64,000 nt of DNA from Crenobacter oryzisoli (GCF_030385785.1 NZ_JAUEDK010000017.1:1-64000); one strand, 5' to 3'. Counted from the first letter of the stretch, positions 1 through 8,998 are shown. Notes: generated by a model not told the origin, from the letters alone. Numbers and translations: made by a program.

Positions 1-295
1 ACTCGAACTTGAACTGCTGCGGCGTATTGTCTTTCACCGCCTTGGCCAGCCAGCTCATCTCATCGGCCGTCACCTTCGGTGGACGCCCCGGGATCGGCTT
101 GGCCAGCAGGGCGTTTTGGCCGCCATTGGCAAAGTCTGCTAACCAGCGAAACACCGTGCGCGGGTTGACACCGTAGGCGGCTGCTACGCTTTGCACCGAT
201 TGGCCCTCTCGAATCGCCTTGACGGCTTGCTGGCGCATGACCTGGAGGGTGTGGTGGTCAATCCCGCGGGCGTCAGAGTTTCGTTTGCATTTCAT
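1..295 (-). CDS. IS630-type transposase, N-terminal part (cut by window edge)
   Basis: The first 98 codons of a transposase that runs out of the window. The translation has a Q-A-V-K-A-I-R-E-G-x-S helix followed by V-A-A-A-Y-G-V-N-P-R-T-V-F-R-W, a typical IS630/Tc1-type helix-turn-helix that binds the element ends. Next comes the basic G-R-P-P-K-V linker found in this family. The catalytic DDE domain would lie outside the window, so intactness cannot be judged. The ATG at 293-295 is used because it opens the family-typical M-K-x-K-R start. The non-coding end of the insertion sequence probably falls within about the next 50 bases, in AT-rich sequence. The family call is from motif reading only. 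Confidence 0.75.
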   Translation of the reverse strand, partial: MKCKRNSDARGIDHHTLQVMRQQAVKAIREGQSVQSVAAAYGVNPRTVFRWLADFANGGQNALLAKPIPGRPPKVTADEMSWLAKAVKDNTPQQFKFE

Positions 296-996
296 GAAGA
301 AAATTATCACATGAAATGGCATTACTTTCTAAAAGGTTAGTAATAGCCTAGCCACATTGACAATCAAAAAAATTAGTCAGCCTGATAAGTCAACATGCCG
401 AGATATTACTTTCATTGCCTTGGACACCCTTTGTAATGAGAATGTGCTGCCCAATTATTTATTTGGACGGCTTTAGGAGCGTATTTTTAATAACTTGACC
501 GCATTACCTTTGCATGGTTTGTTTGTCGCCGAGTAGGCAGACGCCGAAAGGCACGTAGAGCAGACTGGACGGCTTCGAGGTCGCTACTAGACTATGGCAG
601 CAAGGTTTATAGAAGTAGTAGCACTGCAAAACAGTGCGAGTCGGCTGCGAAAAAGTGGGAATAAAATAGCGACGAATCAAGTTATTACGTAACACACCTC
701 ATAGATTGCTCAGTTATCTGCTCGGGCATGGCGTAACAGCAACCCCCACCGACTTATAAACCCCTTGGCATTGTTATGCGGCCTTGGCGCACTATTTTTG
801 CCATCTGCAATCACACGCCTAGCCCCCAGGCCGCCTCACTGAGTTTTGATAACGGCGCTTATCCCACGGCCGAGCTTGGCCAAATTCAATCCAACCAAGC
901 CGCCATCCTCAAGCCGAGCCCAAGGATCGGCTTGAGGATGGTTCGATGCCCGGCGCGCCGCGCCGGCCCGACCGGACCTCGGTAAGGAGGAGTGCT
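296..996. other. intergenic, IS end and no convincing gene
   Basis: About 700 bases between the transposase start and the secreted protein at 997. The first part is AT-rich and probably holds the IS terminus. The rest has only short open frames with no ribosome binding site or family resemblance. A strong hairpin occupies 904-940. Confidence 0.5.
904..940. other. strong hairpin upstream of secreted protein gene
   Basis: A perfect 14-bp inverted repeat: CATCCTCAAGCCGA at 904-917 and its complement at 927-940, with a 9-base loop. There is no T-run on either side, so it is not a classic terminator. It sits about 57 bases before the ATG at 997 and could form in the 5' leader of that mRNA. Confidence 0.5.
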
Positions 997-1572
997 ATGC
1001 GACACACCCTATTATCGACCGCCGCCTTGTTGTTAGTGGCTGGCTTTTCCAACGCGAACCCGTCCATTCAAGGCAGCCTGACCCCGCCCCCTGGGCAAGG
1101 CTACGCCATTGTCTCGCTAACTGCCCGTGCAATTGTCCCGGATAACGGGACGCTTGAAGTCCACTGGTATGGTCTTGATAACGGCAGCAGTGGTATCGCC
1201 CGCGCCAACTTCGTCACCGACACGCTTTATAGCGACCAGGGCATGGCGCCCACAGAGGGTAAGGTGATACTGCTAACGCTGGCGCCGGGGCGCTACCAGA
1301 TCAGCGATGCCTGGACGCGCTGGGGCGAGGACACCGGCGACAGCACAACCCATGTGAAGCATTACGGGGTCAATGCACCGTTCGAGGTAAAAGCCGGAGA
1401 AACCGTCTACCTCGGCAATATCATGGCTGACCTGTCATTCCTGCCTGAACTGCAGCTTCGCGACGAGCAGCAGAGAGATCTTGACCATATCCGAAACACC
1501 TGGCACGTGGCCGATACATCGTTCATCAGAGCCGAACTGCTGCGAAGCGGCAGTAGTGACATGAGTCATTAG
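997..1572 (+). CDS. secreted protein of unknown function
   Basis: A 191-residue protein with a clear Sec signal peptide: M-R-H-T, then a hydrophobic stretch rich in L, A and V, with probable cleavage after the A-N or N-A near residue 20. The mature part is rich in beta-type sequence and ends in a charged helical tail. I do not recognise the family. The start at 997 is chosen over in-frame starts further up because AAGGAGG lies eight bases before it. The gene stands alone on this strand; the next gene, amn, converges on it. Confidence 0.7.
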   Translation: MRHTLLSTAALLLVAGFSNANPSIQGSLTPPPGQGYAIVSLTARAIVPDNGTLEVHWYGLDNGSSGIARANFVTDTLYSDQGMAPTEGKVILLTLAPGRYQISDAWTRWGEDTGDSTTHVKHYGVNAPFEVKAGETVYLGNIMADLSFLPELQLRDEQQRDLDHIRNTWHVADTSFIRAELLRSGSSDMSH

Positions 1573-1600
1573 GGAATCGCATCCCAAAAACAAGAAAGTG

Positions 1601-1652
1601 CACCACGGCGAGTCGCCCACCCTTTCAAGGGGGCTTCTGTCTACGCCGTGGT
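1601..1652. terminator. inverted repeat between convergent genes
   Basis: CACCACGGCG at 1601-1610 pairs with CGCCGTGGTG at 1643-1652, with a further weak internal stem (GCCC...GGGC). It lies 30 bases after the secreted protein gene and before the end of amn. A bidirectional terminator is likely, though a T-run is lacking. Confidence 0.35.
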
Positions 1653-1730
1653 GTGAAAGAGCCATCACGGGGTCACATGCGGCGGGACACCCTGCGCGTT
1701 CCGCCCCGACTCTGAGGCCTCCCTTCAGGC

Positions 1731-3224
1731 TTACTGAAAAGCCACCTCGGCGAAGCTGCGCAGCTTGCGACTGTGCAGCCGTTGAAGGCCCTGTTCACGT
1801 AGCAGCTCTATCGCACGGATACCGATGCGCAGATGCTGGTCAACCCGCTCGCGATAGAAATGGTTGGCCATGCCCGGCAGCTTGATCTCGCCGTGCAGTG
1901 GCTTGTCGCTGACGCACAACAAGGTGCCGTAAGGCACGCGGAAGCGGAAGCCGTTGGCCGCGATCGTCGCGCTTTCCATATCGAGTGCCACCGCACGGCT
2001 CTGACTGAAACGGCGCTGCGGACGGTTGTCCGGCAGCAGTTCCCAGTTGCGGTTATCGGTGCTCGCGACGGTGCCGGTGCGCATGATGCGCTTGAGCTCG
2101 GGCCCGCTGATTTCGGTGACGTCCGACACCGCGGTTTCCAGCGCCACCTGGATCTCGGCCAGCGCCGGGATCGGCACCCACAGCGGCAGATCCTCGTCGA
2201 GCACATGGTCCTCGCGCACATAGCCGTGTGCCAGCACATAGTCGCCCAGCTGCTGGGAATTGCGCAGGCCGGCGCAGTGGCCGAGCATGATCCAAGCGTG
2301 CGGGCGCAGCACCGCGATGTGGTCGGTGATGGTCTTGGCGTTGGCTGGGCCGACGCCGATATTGACCATGGTGATGCCGCTGTGATCGGCGCGGATCAGA
2401 TGGTAGCCCGGCATCTGCGGCAGGCGCGGCAGTGCCTTGCCCAATTCGTCGCCCTCCTCGGCCGACAATCCTTTGCGGCGGGTGATGACGTTACCTGGTT
2501 CGACGAAGGCGATGTACTCGCTGTTCGGGTCGCTCATCGCCTCGTGTCCTAGTCGCACGAACTCGTCGATATAAAATTGGTAGTTGGTGAACAGCACGAA
2601 GTTCTGGAAATGTTCCGGCGCAGTGCCAGTGTAATGGCGCAGCCGGTGCAGCGAATAATCGACCCTCGGCGCGGTAAACAGCGCGAGAGGCTGCGGCTCG
2701 CCCGGCTTCGGCTCATAGGTGCCGTTGGCGATGCCATCGTCCATCGCCGACAGGTCCGGCAGGTCGAACATGTCGTGCATCAGTAGGCGGCGTTCGGCGC
2801 CGAGGCCGCCTTCGATGTGCTCGTTCTCGGCAAACGAGAAATGCAAGGGGATGGGCTGGGTGCTAGTGCCGATTTCCAGTTCGCCCTGGTGGCTGGCCAG
2901 CAGCAGCTCGAACTGTTCCAGGTAGTAGTCGCTGAACAGGTCGGGCCGGGTCAGCGTGGTCTCGAAGCGGCCAGGACCGGCGACGAAACCGTAGCTCAGA
3001 CTGGGCCGGTCGGCGGCGTTGAAACGCACCACCGTGTCGGTCTGGACCCGCACATAGGGATAGCAGGCGCGCGCATGGCCGGGCAGCGTTTCGCCTGCGA
3101 CGAAATCGTGCATCGCCGCGCGCAGGTGAGCCACGCCACTATCGTAGATGCGCTGCACTTGGGCAAGCGCCAAGGCCGGGTCGGTGAAATGGGCGGGGGC
3201 GATATAGTCCGGCAGGTAAGGCAT
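1731..3224 (-). CDS. amn: AMP nucleosidase
   Basis: A protein of about 497 residues, close to the usual 480-500 of AMP nucleosidase, which splits AMP into adenine and ribose 5-phosphate in the cytoplasm for purine salvage. The N-terminal domain has the family's Y-P-Y-V-R and S-Y-G-F-V blocks and the H-F-S-F-A-E-N-E-H-I-E-G segment. The C-terminal nucleoside-phosphorylase-like domain shows I-M-L-G-H-C-A-G-L-R and a D-M-E-S-A-T-I-A-A-N-G-F substrate pocket. The start at 3224 gives the family-like M-P-Y-L; an in-frame ATG at 3242, preceded by GGAAG, would add six residues and cannot be excluded. The upstream gene, on the same strand, is an aminopeptidase 130 bases away. Confidence 0.9.
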   Translation of the reverse strand: MPYLPDYIAPAHFTDPALALAQVQRIYDSGVAHLRAAMHDFVAGETLPGHARACYPYVRVQTDTVVRFNAADRPSLSYGFVAGPGRFETTLTRPDLFSDYYLEQFELLLASHQGELEIGTSTQPIPLHFSFAENEHIEGGLGAERRLLMHDMFDLPDLSAMDDGIANGTYEPKPGEPQPLALFTAPRVDYSLHRLRHYTGTAPEHFQNFVLFTNYQFYIDEFVRLGHEAMSDPNSEYIAFVEPGNVITRRKGLSAEEGDELGKALPRLPQMPGYHLIRADHSGITMVNIGVGPANAKTITDHIAVLRPHAWIMLGHCAGLRNSQQLGDYVLAHGYVREDHVLDEDLPLWVPIPALAEIQVALETAVSDVTEISGPELKRIMRTGTVASTDNRNWELLPDNRPQRRFSQSRAVALDMESATIAANGFRFRVPYGTLLCVSDKPLHGEIKLPGMANHFYRERVDQHLRIGIRAIELLREQGLQRLHSRKLRSFAEVAFQ

Positions 3225-3353
3225 GGTTCGGTTCTTTATCATGCGGCTTCCAATCTTGGCGTATGTAGTCTGGGGGGCGGCCCGCCCCGTCCGCACCGCC
3301 GACTTCTCCGCATGGATAAGGTCGACAGCGCAGACAAGACCGCTACCGCCGGG

Positions 3354-5162
3354 TCAAATCGCTTCGGTGCGACGCGTGAGCCAGGCCAGTGCCTCGCCCT
3401 GAACGCGCGGTGCCAGGCGGCGGCGCACCTCGGCGTGGTAATCGTTAAGCCAAGCGCGTTCGTCCTCGCGCAGCAGCGCAAGATCGACGCAGCGGGTGTC
3501 GATCGGGCACAGGGTCAGCGTCTCAAACTTCAAGAAATCGCCGAAGCCGGTGCTGGTCGCCGGTACGTTGAGCAGCAGGTTCTCGATGCGCACGCCCCAC
3601 TGGCCAAGGCGATAGAGACCGGGCTCGTTCGAGGTCACCATTCCGGGTAGCATCGCGGTGTGCTCATCGGGGCTGCGCAGGATGGCGATGCTTTGCGGGC
3701 CTTCATGCACATTCAGAAAATAGCCCACACCGTGGCCGGTGCCGTGGCCGTAATCGACGCCGGCCGCCCAGATCGGCGCGCGGGCCAGTACGTCGAGCAT
3801 CGGGCTGCGCGTGCCGGCCGGGAATTGCGCCTGCGTGAGCTGGATCATTCCCTTGAGCACCAGCGTAAAGTCGCGCTTCTGCTCGGCGTTGGGCTCGCCC
3901 ACCGGTACTACGCGGGTGATGTCGGTGGTGCCGCACAGATACTGGCCGCCCGAGTCGATCAAGAGCAGGCCCTGCCCCTCGATCACCGCGTGGCTTGCCG
4001 GCGTGGCGTGGTAGTGCGGCATCGCACCGTTGGCGTTGAAGCCGGCGATGGTGCCGAAACTCGGGCAGACGAAGCCCGGCTGGCGTGCACGGGCGGTGGT
4101 GATCTGTTCGTCGATGTCGAGCTCGGTGATGCGTTGCCCGGCGGCCTGAGCTTGTTCGAGCCAGCTGAAGAATTCGCATAGCGCCGCGCCGTCCTGCTCC
4201 ATCGCCACGCGGATGTGCGCCGCCTCATCGCCGGTCTTCTGCGCCTTGGCAAGCGTCGACGGGTTGATCGCCTCGATGCGGGTGACCGCTTCGGGCACGG
4301 CTTCGACCAGGCCCAGCGTCACGCGATGCGGATCAATCAGCAAGGTGCTGCCTGCCGGCAGCGCGGCCAGTGCGACCGCCGCGTCGGCATAGTCCGCTAC
4401 CCGCACGCCGTCGCCGGCCAGGCGTTCGGCCAACGCGGCATCGACGGCACCCGGTGCGACGAATAGCGTCGCCTCAGCGTCACCCACCAGCGCATGCGCG
4501 AGGAAGACCGGGTTGTAGTTCACGTCGCTGCCGCGCAGGTTGAACAACCAGGCGATGTCGTCGAGCGTCGACAACAGATGCCAGTCGGCCTCGGCGGAGC
4601 GCATCGCCTGACGAACGTGGGCGAGCTTGTCGGCACGGCTCACCGTTGCGTACGGCGGCAGGTGCTCGTACACCGGCGCGCCGGGCAGGCCGGCGCGTTC
4701 GGCCCAAACTTGGTCCAGCAGGTCGAGATCGGTGCGCAGCGTTACGCCGGCGGTCGCGAGCGATGTGCGCAGTGCGCGGCTGGATTCCAGCGCCAGTACC
4801 GCGCCGTCGACGGCCAGCATGGCGCCGGCCGGCAGGCTTTCGGCCAACCAGTCGATGTAGACGACGCTGCCCGCCGAGGTGGTCTTCATCATGGTGATTC
4901 CGGTGCCGGCCAGCTCCACAGCGGCCTGCTCCCAGTAGCGGCTGTCCACCCACAATCCGGCGAAATCGGCGGTGACGATCAGGTTGCCGACCGAGCCGGT
5001 GAAACCGCTCAGCCAGCGCCGTCCCTGCCAGCGGGCCGGCAGGTATTCGGACAGGTGCGGGTCGGCCGACGGGATGAAACAGGCGGCCACGTTATGAGCC
5101 TGCATGGCTTGGCGCAGGCGGGAAAGACGCTCGGGGATGGGGCTGTGGGTAACAGTCATCAT
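3354..5162 (-). CDS. pepP: Xaa-Pro aminopeptidase (M24B, aminopeptidase P family)
   Basis: A 602-residue protein of the long (about 600 aa) aminopeptidase P type, which removes N-terminal residues preceding proline from peptides. Two creatinase-like N-terminal domains (P-S-A-D-P-H-L-S-E-Y; G-F-T-G-S-x-G) lead to a C-terminal pita-bread catalytic domain. Metal ligands are visible: the two Asp in D-S-G-G-Q-Y-L-C-G-T-T-D-I-T-R, the His in G-H-G-T-G-H-G-V-G, and the Glu in N-E-P-G-L-Y and R-I-E-N-L-L. The start is one of two adjacent ATG codons (5162 or 5159); no strong Shine-Dalgarno decides between them. The family is certain; use of the symbol pepP for this long form is conventional. Confidence 0.88.
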   Translation of the reverse strand: MMTVTHSPIPERLSRLRQAMQAHNVAACFIPSADPHLSEYLPARWQGRRWLSGFTGSVGNLIVTADFAGLWVDSRYWEQAAVELAGTGITMMKTTSAGSVVYIDWLAESLPAGAMLAVDGAVLALESSRALRTSLATAGVTLRTDLDLLDQVWAERAGLPGAPVYEHLPPYATVSRADKLAHVRQAMRSAEADWHLLSTLDDIAWLFNLRGSDVNYNPVFLAHALVGDAEATLFVAPGAVDAALAERLAGDGVRVADYADAAVALAALPAGSTLLIDPHRVTLGLVEAVPEAVTRIEAINPSTLAKAQKTGDEAAHIRVAMEQDGAALCEFFSWLEQAQAAGQRITELDIDEQITTARARQPGFVCPSFGTIAGFNANGAMPHYHATPASHAVIEGQGLLLIDSGGQYLCGTTDITRVVPVGEPNAEQKRDFTLVLKGMIQLTQAQFPAGTRSPMLDVLARAPIWAAGVDYGHGTGHGVGYFLNVHEGPQSIAILRSPDEHTAMLPGMVTSNEPGLYRLGQWGVRIENLLLNVPATSTGFGDFLKFETLTLCPIDTRCVDLALLREDERAWLNDYHAEVRRRLAPRVQGEALAWLTRRTEAI

Positions 5163-5535
5163 GTATGAGTCCGGGTAGGATTTTTAGGGTCGCCACTTGT
5201 GGTGGCATCAGTTTGCCTGTCTGGGTCCCGCCCGATCAACAATTCGGGAGACGGAACGACTCGACTCATGGCAATGGTATTGCTCACCGACACCTTATTC
5301 GAATAAATCTTGTACGACAATGTGACCCTTTAGGCATGCAGCTGTTCCACCCTGTGACGAAGGCACTGCGCTGCGATTGCGCCTTTGCATTCAAGGAATT
5401 AATATTCCGATCGGGCACCGGCAGGGGGCCCGCTCTCGCGAAAGTCTCCGCACCTGCCAAGGTTTTGCCCATCTGGTTGACTGCACGAACGTCACCCTCA
5501 AGCCGCAGCGAGAACGGCGACAGGAAAGGAACGTT

Positions 5536-5991
5536 ATGTGGTCCGCATCCCCTACCCCAGCCCCTACCAGCGCCAATAGCGAATTCTTGCGCCACCATGC
5601 GCGCCGCTTGCTGCGCAACATCCGCGACGATCGACCTAGTCGCGCGTTGCCGATACTGCGCCGAGTCCTGGCCGCGCGCGTAGTGCCACAGCAGAAACTG
5701 ACCGAGCTCTATTTGCAACGTGAAACACTGCGCCTCAAGCATGTGCTACATACCTTGGCGATCGAGCTTGGTTTTGCCAATTGGGAAAGCTGCAAGCGGC
5801 AGATCGATCATTGCCCAGCTGCGCTGCTCGACCGTTACCGCTTCGACAATGGCGCGTATGGCGATTTCGAAACCAATTGGTTTCCGGATGAAGCGACGGC
5901 GCGCAAATGGCTACAGACGAATAGCGGCCATGTGGTGCGCTATGGGACCAGGCCGTGGCGATTCTGGATAACTCGCAGTAACCGCCGCTAA
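5536..5991 (+). CDS. conserved hypothetical, basic cytoplasmic protein
   Basis: A 151-residue Arg-rich protein with no signal or membrane segment. The N-terminal half is a basic helix region (R-H-H-A-R-R-L-L-R-N-I-R). The centre reads L-K-H-V-L-H-T-L-A-I-E-L-G-F-A-N-W-E-S-C-K, and the C-terminal part is rich in aromatic residues (N-W-F-P-D; G-T-R-P-W-R-F-W). I do not recognise a named family. The G-F-x-N-W-E-x-x-K block recalls short ankyrin- or HTH-adjacent domains of proteobacterial hypotheticals. The start at 5536 follows AGGAAAGGA. It is monocistronic, followed by tRNA-Tyr. Confidence 0.65.
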   Translation: MWSASPTPAPTSANSEFLRHHARRLLRNIRDDRPSRALPILRRVLAARVVPQQKLTELYLQRETLRLKHVLHTLAIELGFANWESCKRQIDHCPAALLDRYRFDNGAYGDFETNWFPDEATARKWLQTNSGHVVRYGTRPWRFWITRSNRR

Positions 5992-6164
5992 CCAGCATGC
6001 TGCTGCAGCGTTTGCGTCGCCTTGCCGCAGACGTTGCACCGAATCTTGTTCAAGGCTCAACGCCTAACTGCGGGGGGGGTCATGTTTATGCCCGCCTCCT
6101 AAAAAAGAGTGTTCTAGCTGCTTGACGGCCCCGTTTAACCCGGATATTATTCGCCTCCTCTTCT

Positions 6165-6249
6165 GGAGGGATTCCCGAGCGGTCAAAGGGATCAGACTGT
6201 AAATCTGACGGCTCTGCCTTCGAAGGTTCGAATCCTTCTCCCTCCACCA
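6165..6249 (+). tRNA. tRNA-Tyr: tRNA-Tyr (GTA)
   Basis: An 85-nt class II tRNA with a long variable arm. The acceptor stem pairs GGAGGGA (6165-6171) with TCCCTCC (6239-6245); the CCA end is encoded at 6247-6249. The anticodon GTA is at 6199-6201 in the loop ACTGTAAATC, and the T arm contains GGTTCGAATCC. Only tRNA-Tyr, -Ser and -Leu are class II in bacteria, and the anticodon settles it. A terminator follows at once. Confidence 0.97.
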
Positions 6250-6258
6250 GTATTCAGC

Positions 6259-6294
6259 AAAAAGCCCGAACTTGATGTTCGGGCTTTTTGTTTT
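6259..6294 (+). terminator. intrinsic terminator after tRNA-Tyr
   Basis: A 13-bp stem, AAAAAGCCCGAAC paired with GTTCGGGCTTTTT, around a 5-base loop and followed by GTTTTG. It sits ten bases after the tRNA CCA end. Confidence 0.9.
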
Positions 6295-6386
6295 GCAAAT
6301 CGGGATTTGATCGCACAGCCAACGGCTCGGGTAAAATCCCCTTCTCGATTGACGCTGCCGCAACTGCTGCGACACAGGAAGAACGC

Positions 6387-6800
6387 ATGGCCAACAGCAA
6401 ACCAAAAAAATCCAAGACCGCCAAACCGGGCCAGATCGCCAAGACCGTTGAACTGAAACGTTTCGTGCTGGCTGAGGCGGCCTGTCAGGCGGTGATGCAG
6501 CTGTTTGCCGTGATGGACAAATCGGGGGAGTTCGCCGAACACGAGACGGCGCGCCAGTACGCCCAGATGGCCAGCGTGTATTACCGCAAAATCCGCAATG
6601 GCAAGGTGCTGAGCCCGGCTGACTTCAATGCGTCGGTGGATCTGTGTACCGCCGCTCGGCGTGCCCTGCAGGCGCTGGATGCGGGGATGGATTTCTCCGC
6701 TTGGTCGCAGGCGGAGGCGTTGCGAGAGGTGGAACGCCAGACTGATGCGGTGCTACGCGAGTACCAGGCACTGATCACGCCGAAGGCTCCCAAGGTCTAA
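6387..6800 (+). CDS. conserved hypothetical, helical cytoplasmic protein
   Basis: A 137-residue protein. The first 17 residues are a Lys/Ser/Pro-rich basic tail; the remainder is predicted helical, with A-C-Q-A-V-M-Q-L-F-A-V-M-D-K-S-G-E and A-R-R-A-L-Q-A-L-D-A-G-M. There is no signal peptide or membrane segment. The family is not recognised; a basic tail on a helical body would fit a nucleic-acid-associated protein, but that is inference. The start at 6387 (ACAGGAAGAACGC before ATG) is preferred over longer in-frame readings that would run into the tRNA terminator. It converges with the DUF3460 gene. Confidence 0.65.
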   Translation: MANSKPKKSKTAKPGQIAKTVELKRFVLAEAACQAVMQLFAVMDKSGEFAEHETARQYAQMASVYYRKIRNGKVLSPADFNASVDLCTAARRALQALDAGMDFSAWSQAEALREVERQTDAVLREYQALITPKAPKV

Positions 6801-6815
6801 ACCCGTGACTCACAG

Positions 6816-6846
6816 CATTCGGCCAACCTCGGAGGTTGGCCGAATG
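6816..6846. terminator. bidirectional terminator
   Basis: CATTCGGCCAACCT pairs with AGGTTGGCCGAATG around a very small loop, between two convergent genes. The T-run is weak on both strands. Confidence 0.7.
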
Positions 6847-6882
6847 GTAAAAGGTGCAATCGGCCCCTAGCCGTAGACACCA

Positions 6883-7095
6883 TCAAAAATAATCGTAGCC
6901 CTTGATCGGCACGCTATCCTGCTTAGGCTGTTCCGGGTCCTCCGGATCGAGCTTGTGGTCCCATAGCAGATACCAGCCCTTGTGCTGATCGCTGACCACT
7001 TCCGGATGCTCCTCCATATAGTGGTTCATGAACTGCGTGAACTCCGAAACATAGCCGCCATATCCCGGCCGATACGCCTTCTGCACGGTACGCAT
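6883..7095 (-). CDS. DUF3460 family protein
   Basis: A 70-residue protein with the DUF3460 signature: Y-V-S-E-F-T-Q-F-M-N, H-P-E-V-V-x-D-Q-x-x-G-W-x-L-x-W-D, and D-S-V-P-x-x-G-Y near the C-terminus. The family is small, cytoplasmic, of unknown function and, to my knowledge, largely confined to Betaproteobacteria, so it is useful for placing the organism. The start at 7095 is preceded by GGGAGGA and gives the family's usual 60-70 residue length; an upstream in-frame extension to 7227 is not supported. Confidence 0.85.
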   Translation of the reverse strand: MRTVQKAYRPGYGGYVSEFTQFMNHYMEEHPEVVSDQHKGWYLLWDHKLDPEDPEQPKQDSVPIKGYDYF

Positions 7096-7403
7096 CGCAC
7101 TATCCTCCCACCGCTGGCCAGTCGGCCGGCCAGAGCATCGTTCCCCATTAGGATAGCCGCTGACCGCCGACAATTCCTGCCAATAATCAGTGAGATAGTG
7201 CAAGAGATTGCGGTGCCGATGCGACAATCTGTATATGGCTCACGCCACAGTTTGCCGAGTATCCAAGCCAGCAGCAGTACGGCTTTCAGCGGCTATCCTG
7301 AAGTGAGGTGTCGATTGCGGTGCAGTTTGACGCGGATGGCGCCTCGTGGGGCATGCCGACCGAGGCTGTGTCGGGATGCCTCAATGGATGAAGGAGGCCC
7401 ATC

Positions 7404-7880
7404 ATGGCTATTGCATCGACCCTATCCGACTGCTTGAATCGCTCGGGCATCGAGTACGACGTGGCGTGGCACCCAACCAGCCAGTACAGCATGGAAACTG
7501 CCGAGCTTGCCCGCATTCCGGGCGACCGCCTGGCCAAGACCGTGCTACTGGAAGACGAAGGAGGCTATGTCGCGGCGGTGTTGCCGGCGACCCGTCACGT
7601 GATGCTGTCTACGTTGAGTCGCGACACCGGGCGGACCCTGCGTCTGGCTTGCGAGGAAGAGCTGAGCGAATTGTTCAGGGACTGCGAACTGGGTGCGATC
7701 CCGCCACCAGTTGCGGCGGCTTTAAGTGGCATGACCACCTATGTCGACGAGTCGCTATTGGGTCAGTCCGACCTGTACTTCGAAGCGGGTGACCACAAGG
7801 AACTGATCCACCTGAGTACCGAGTCGTTCATGAAACTGATGGCTGGCGCTGAGCGCCGCCAGTTCAGTCGGCATATGTGA
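7404..7880 (+). CDS. YbaK/EbsC-fold aminoacyl-tRNA deacylase-like protein
   Basis: A 158-residue single-domain protein of the YbaK/ProX superfamily. Members hydrolyse mischarged aminoacyl-tRNAs in trans. The family fold is visible as Y-D-V-A-W-H-P-T-S near the N-terminus, the L-A-K-T-V-L-L-E-D strand with its conserved Lys, and the C-terminal G-D-H-K-E-L-I-H-L-S-T-E-S-F strand and helix. Substrate specificity (Cys/Pro/Ala) cannot be read from this. The start follows AAGGAGG. It is distinct from the second YbaK-fold gene at 11504, with which it shares only the fold. Confidence 0.85.
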   Translation: MAIASTLSDCLNRSGIEYDVAWHPTSQYSMETAELARIPGDRLAKTVLLEDEGGYVAAVLPATRHVMLSTLSRDTGRTLRLACEEELSELFRDCELGAIPPPVAAALSGMTTYVDESLLGQSDLYFEAGDHKELIHLSTESFMKLMAGAERRQFSRHM

Positions 7881-7910
7881 CCGCATTTCCCCGGCATGCC
7901 GGGACTCGCC

Positions 7911-7946
7911 AACCGCCGCAGCCTTCTGGGAATGCGGCGGTTTTCA
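7911..7946. terminator. terminator after YbaK-like gene
   Basis: AACCGCCGCA at 7911-7920 pairs with TGCGGCGGTT at 7933-7942, followed by TTCATTTT. It lies between convergent genes. Confidence 0.85.
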
Positions 7947-7948
7947 TT

Positions 7949-8953
7949 TTATGGCACCCCCGGCCCAAACGGGGACTGCAGCCTTGGTGCTGCGTGGCTC
8001 GTGATCTGGCTGAGTGTCCGCCGATACTGCTCAAGATGTGGCCCGCCTAGTTCGATCGCCCGCCTTACTGCGGCCAAGGCATCGGCTCGGCGCCCCTGGT
8101 CGGCCAAGACTTGACCGAGATTGTTCCAGGCGTCGCCTGCATCCGGATGGGCCGCGATCGCCTGCCGATAGGCGCGCTCGGCGCCATTGAGGTCCTTCTG
8201 CGCGTAGGCGCTGTTGCCTAAGCCGATATACGCCACCAAGCTGTTAGGCCAGCGTGTCAGCGCCGTCTGGTAGGCGCGCTGTGCCGCCGTCGGGGAGATG
8301 CGCTCCAACGCAGTGACAGCGGCCAGATAGGCGGCCTCTGTGGCCGTCGCCGGCGGGCGCTCCGGCGGCAGCACGACAACAGCCCAGCGTTCTCCATCCG
8401 CCCAACTGCGCTCGAACTGGGCCAATGGCAGCTCCAGCCGCTCCATGTCGCCTGAGCGCAGCACCAGCCGGGCGCTCGCCAAGTCATAGCCGACCACCAC
8501 CGCGTAATGCCATTGCGGCAGGCTCTTGAGGCGTAGGTTCTGTAGCACTAGCACAGGGTCGCCTGCCTCCACCTCGCGCAGCACCGCCTCCAGTGTTGGC
8601 ATTACTTGATACGCGACCATGCCATAGCGGCGGGTAGCCCCTAGCAGTTCTGCTTGCAGCGAGCCCTTGCGTTCCGGCAGATACACCTGCGGGGTCAATT
8701 GCTCCGGCGTTGTCAGAACCCCAGCGTGTACCAGTACCGTTGCAAGCGCGGCGGGGCCGCATTGATAGGCGACCTGAGGGAAGAACGGCACATTGGTAAG
8801 TTCCACCCTTTCCGGCAGCCCGGCTGGACGTAGGGCCAGTAAGGCAGCCGTCTGCGGCGGCGTAGCGCACCCGACGAGCAGCAGTAAAAGACCAATCAGC
8901 AACACGCCGAGTGCTGTTCGCATCAGGATACCCAACGGCCGAATCAACGACAA
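7949..8953 (-). CDS. PA2778-type C39-like cysteine peptidase lipoprotein with TPR repeats
   Basis: A 334-residue protein starting at a TTG preceded by AAGGGA. A hydrophobic signal ends in the lipobox L-L-V-G-C, so it is probably lipid-anchored. A C39-like papain fold follows: V-P-F-F-P-Q-x-x-Y-Q-C-G-P-A-A-L-A holds the catalytic Cys and its oxyanion Gln, and Q-W-H-Y-A-V-V-V-G-Y-D holds the catalytic His. The C-terminal third carries TPR units (Y-I-G-L-G-N-S-A-Y-A-Q-K-D-L and A-W-N-N-L-G-Q-V-L-A-D-Q-G). The order matches the PA2778 family. It is followed 45 bases from the end of the PA2779-type gene upstream, the usual partner. The substrate is unknown. Confidence 0.85.
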   Translation of the reverse strand: MSLIRPLGILMRTALGVLLIGLLLLLVGCATPPQTAALLALRPAGLPERVELTNVPFFPQVAYQCGPAALATVLVHAGVLTTPEQLTPQVYLPERKGSLQAELLGATRRYGMVAYQVMPTLEAVLREVEAGDPVLVLQNLRLKSLPQWHYAVVVGYDLASARLVLRSGDMERLELPLAQFERSWADGERWAVVVLPPERPPATATEAAYLAAVTALERISPTAAQRAYQTALTRWPNSLVAYIGLGNSAYAQKDLNGAERAYRQAIAAHPDAGDAWNNLGQVLADQGRRADALAAVRRAIELGGPHLEQYRRTLSQITSHAAPRLQSPFGPGVP

Positions 8954-8998
8954 AGTGATCCCTTCAAGGGACGATTTCGCATAAACAGCGCTATTCGC

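Noticed and set aside
504-695. 63-codon minus-strand frame
   Set aside because: The composition is not coding-like, with no ribosome site and no recognisable domain.
1833-5168. Long plus-strand frames opposite amn and pepP
   Set aside because: They are antisense shadows of GC-rich genes whose products on the other strand have full family motifs.
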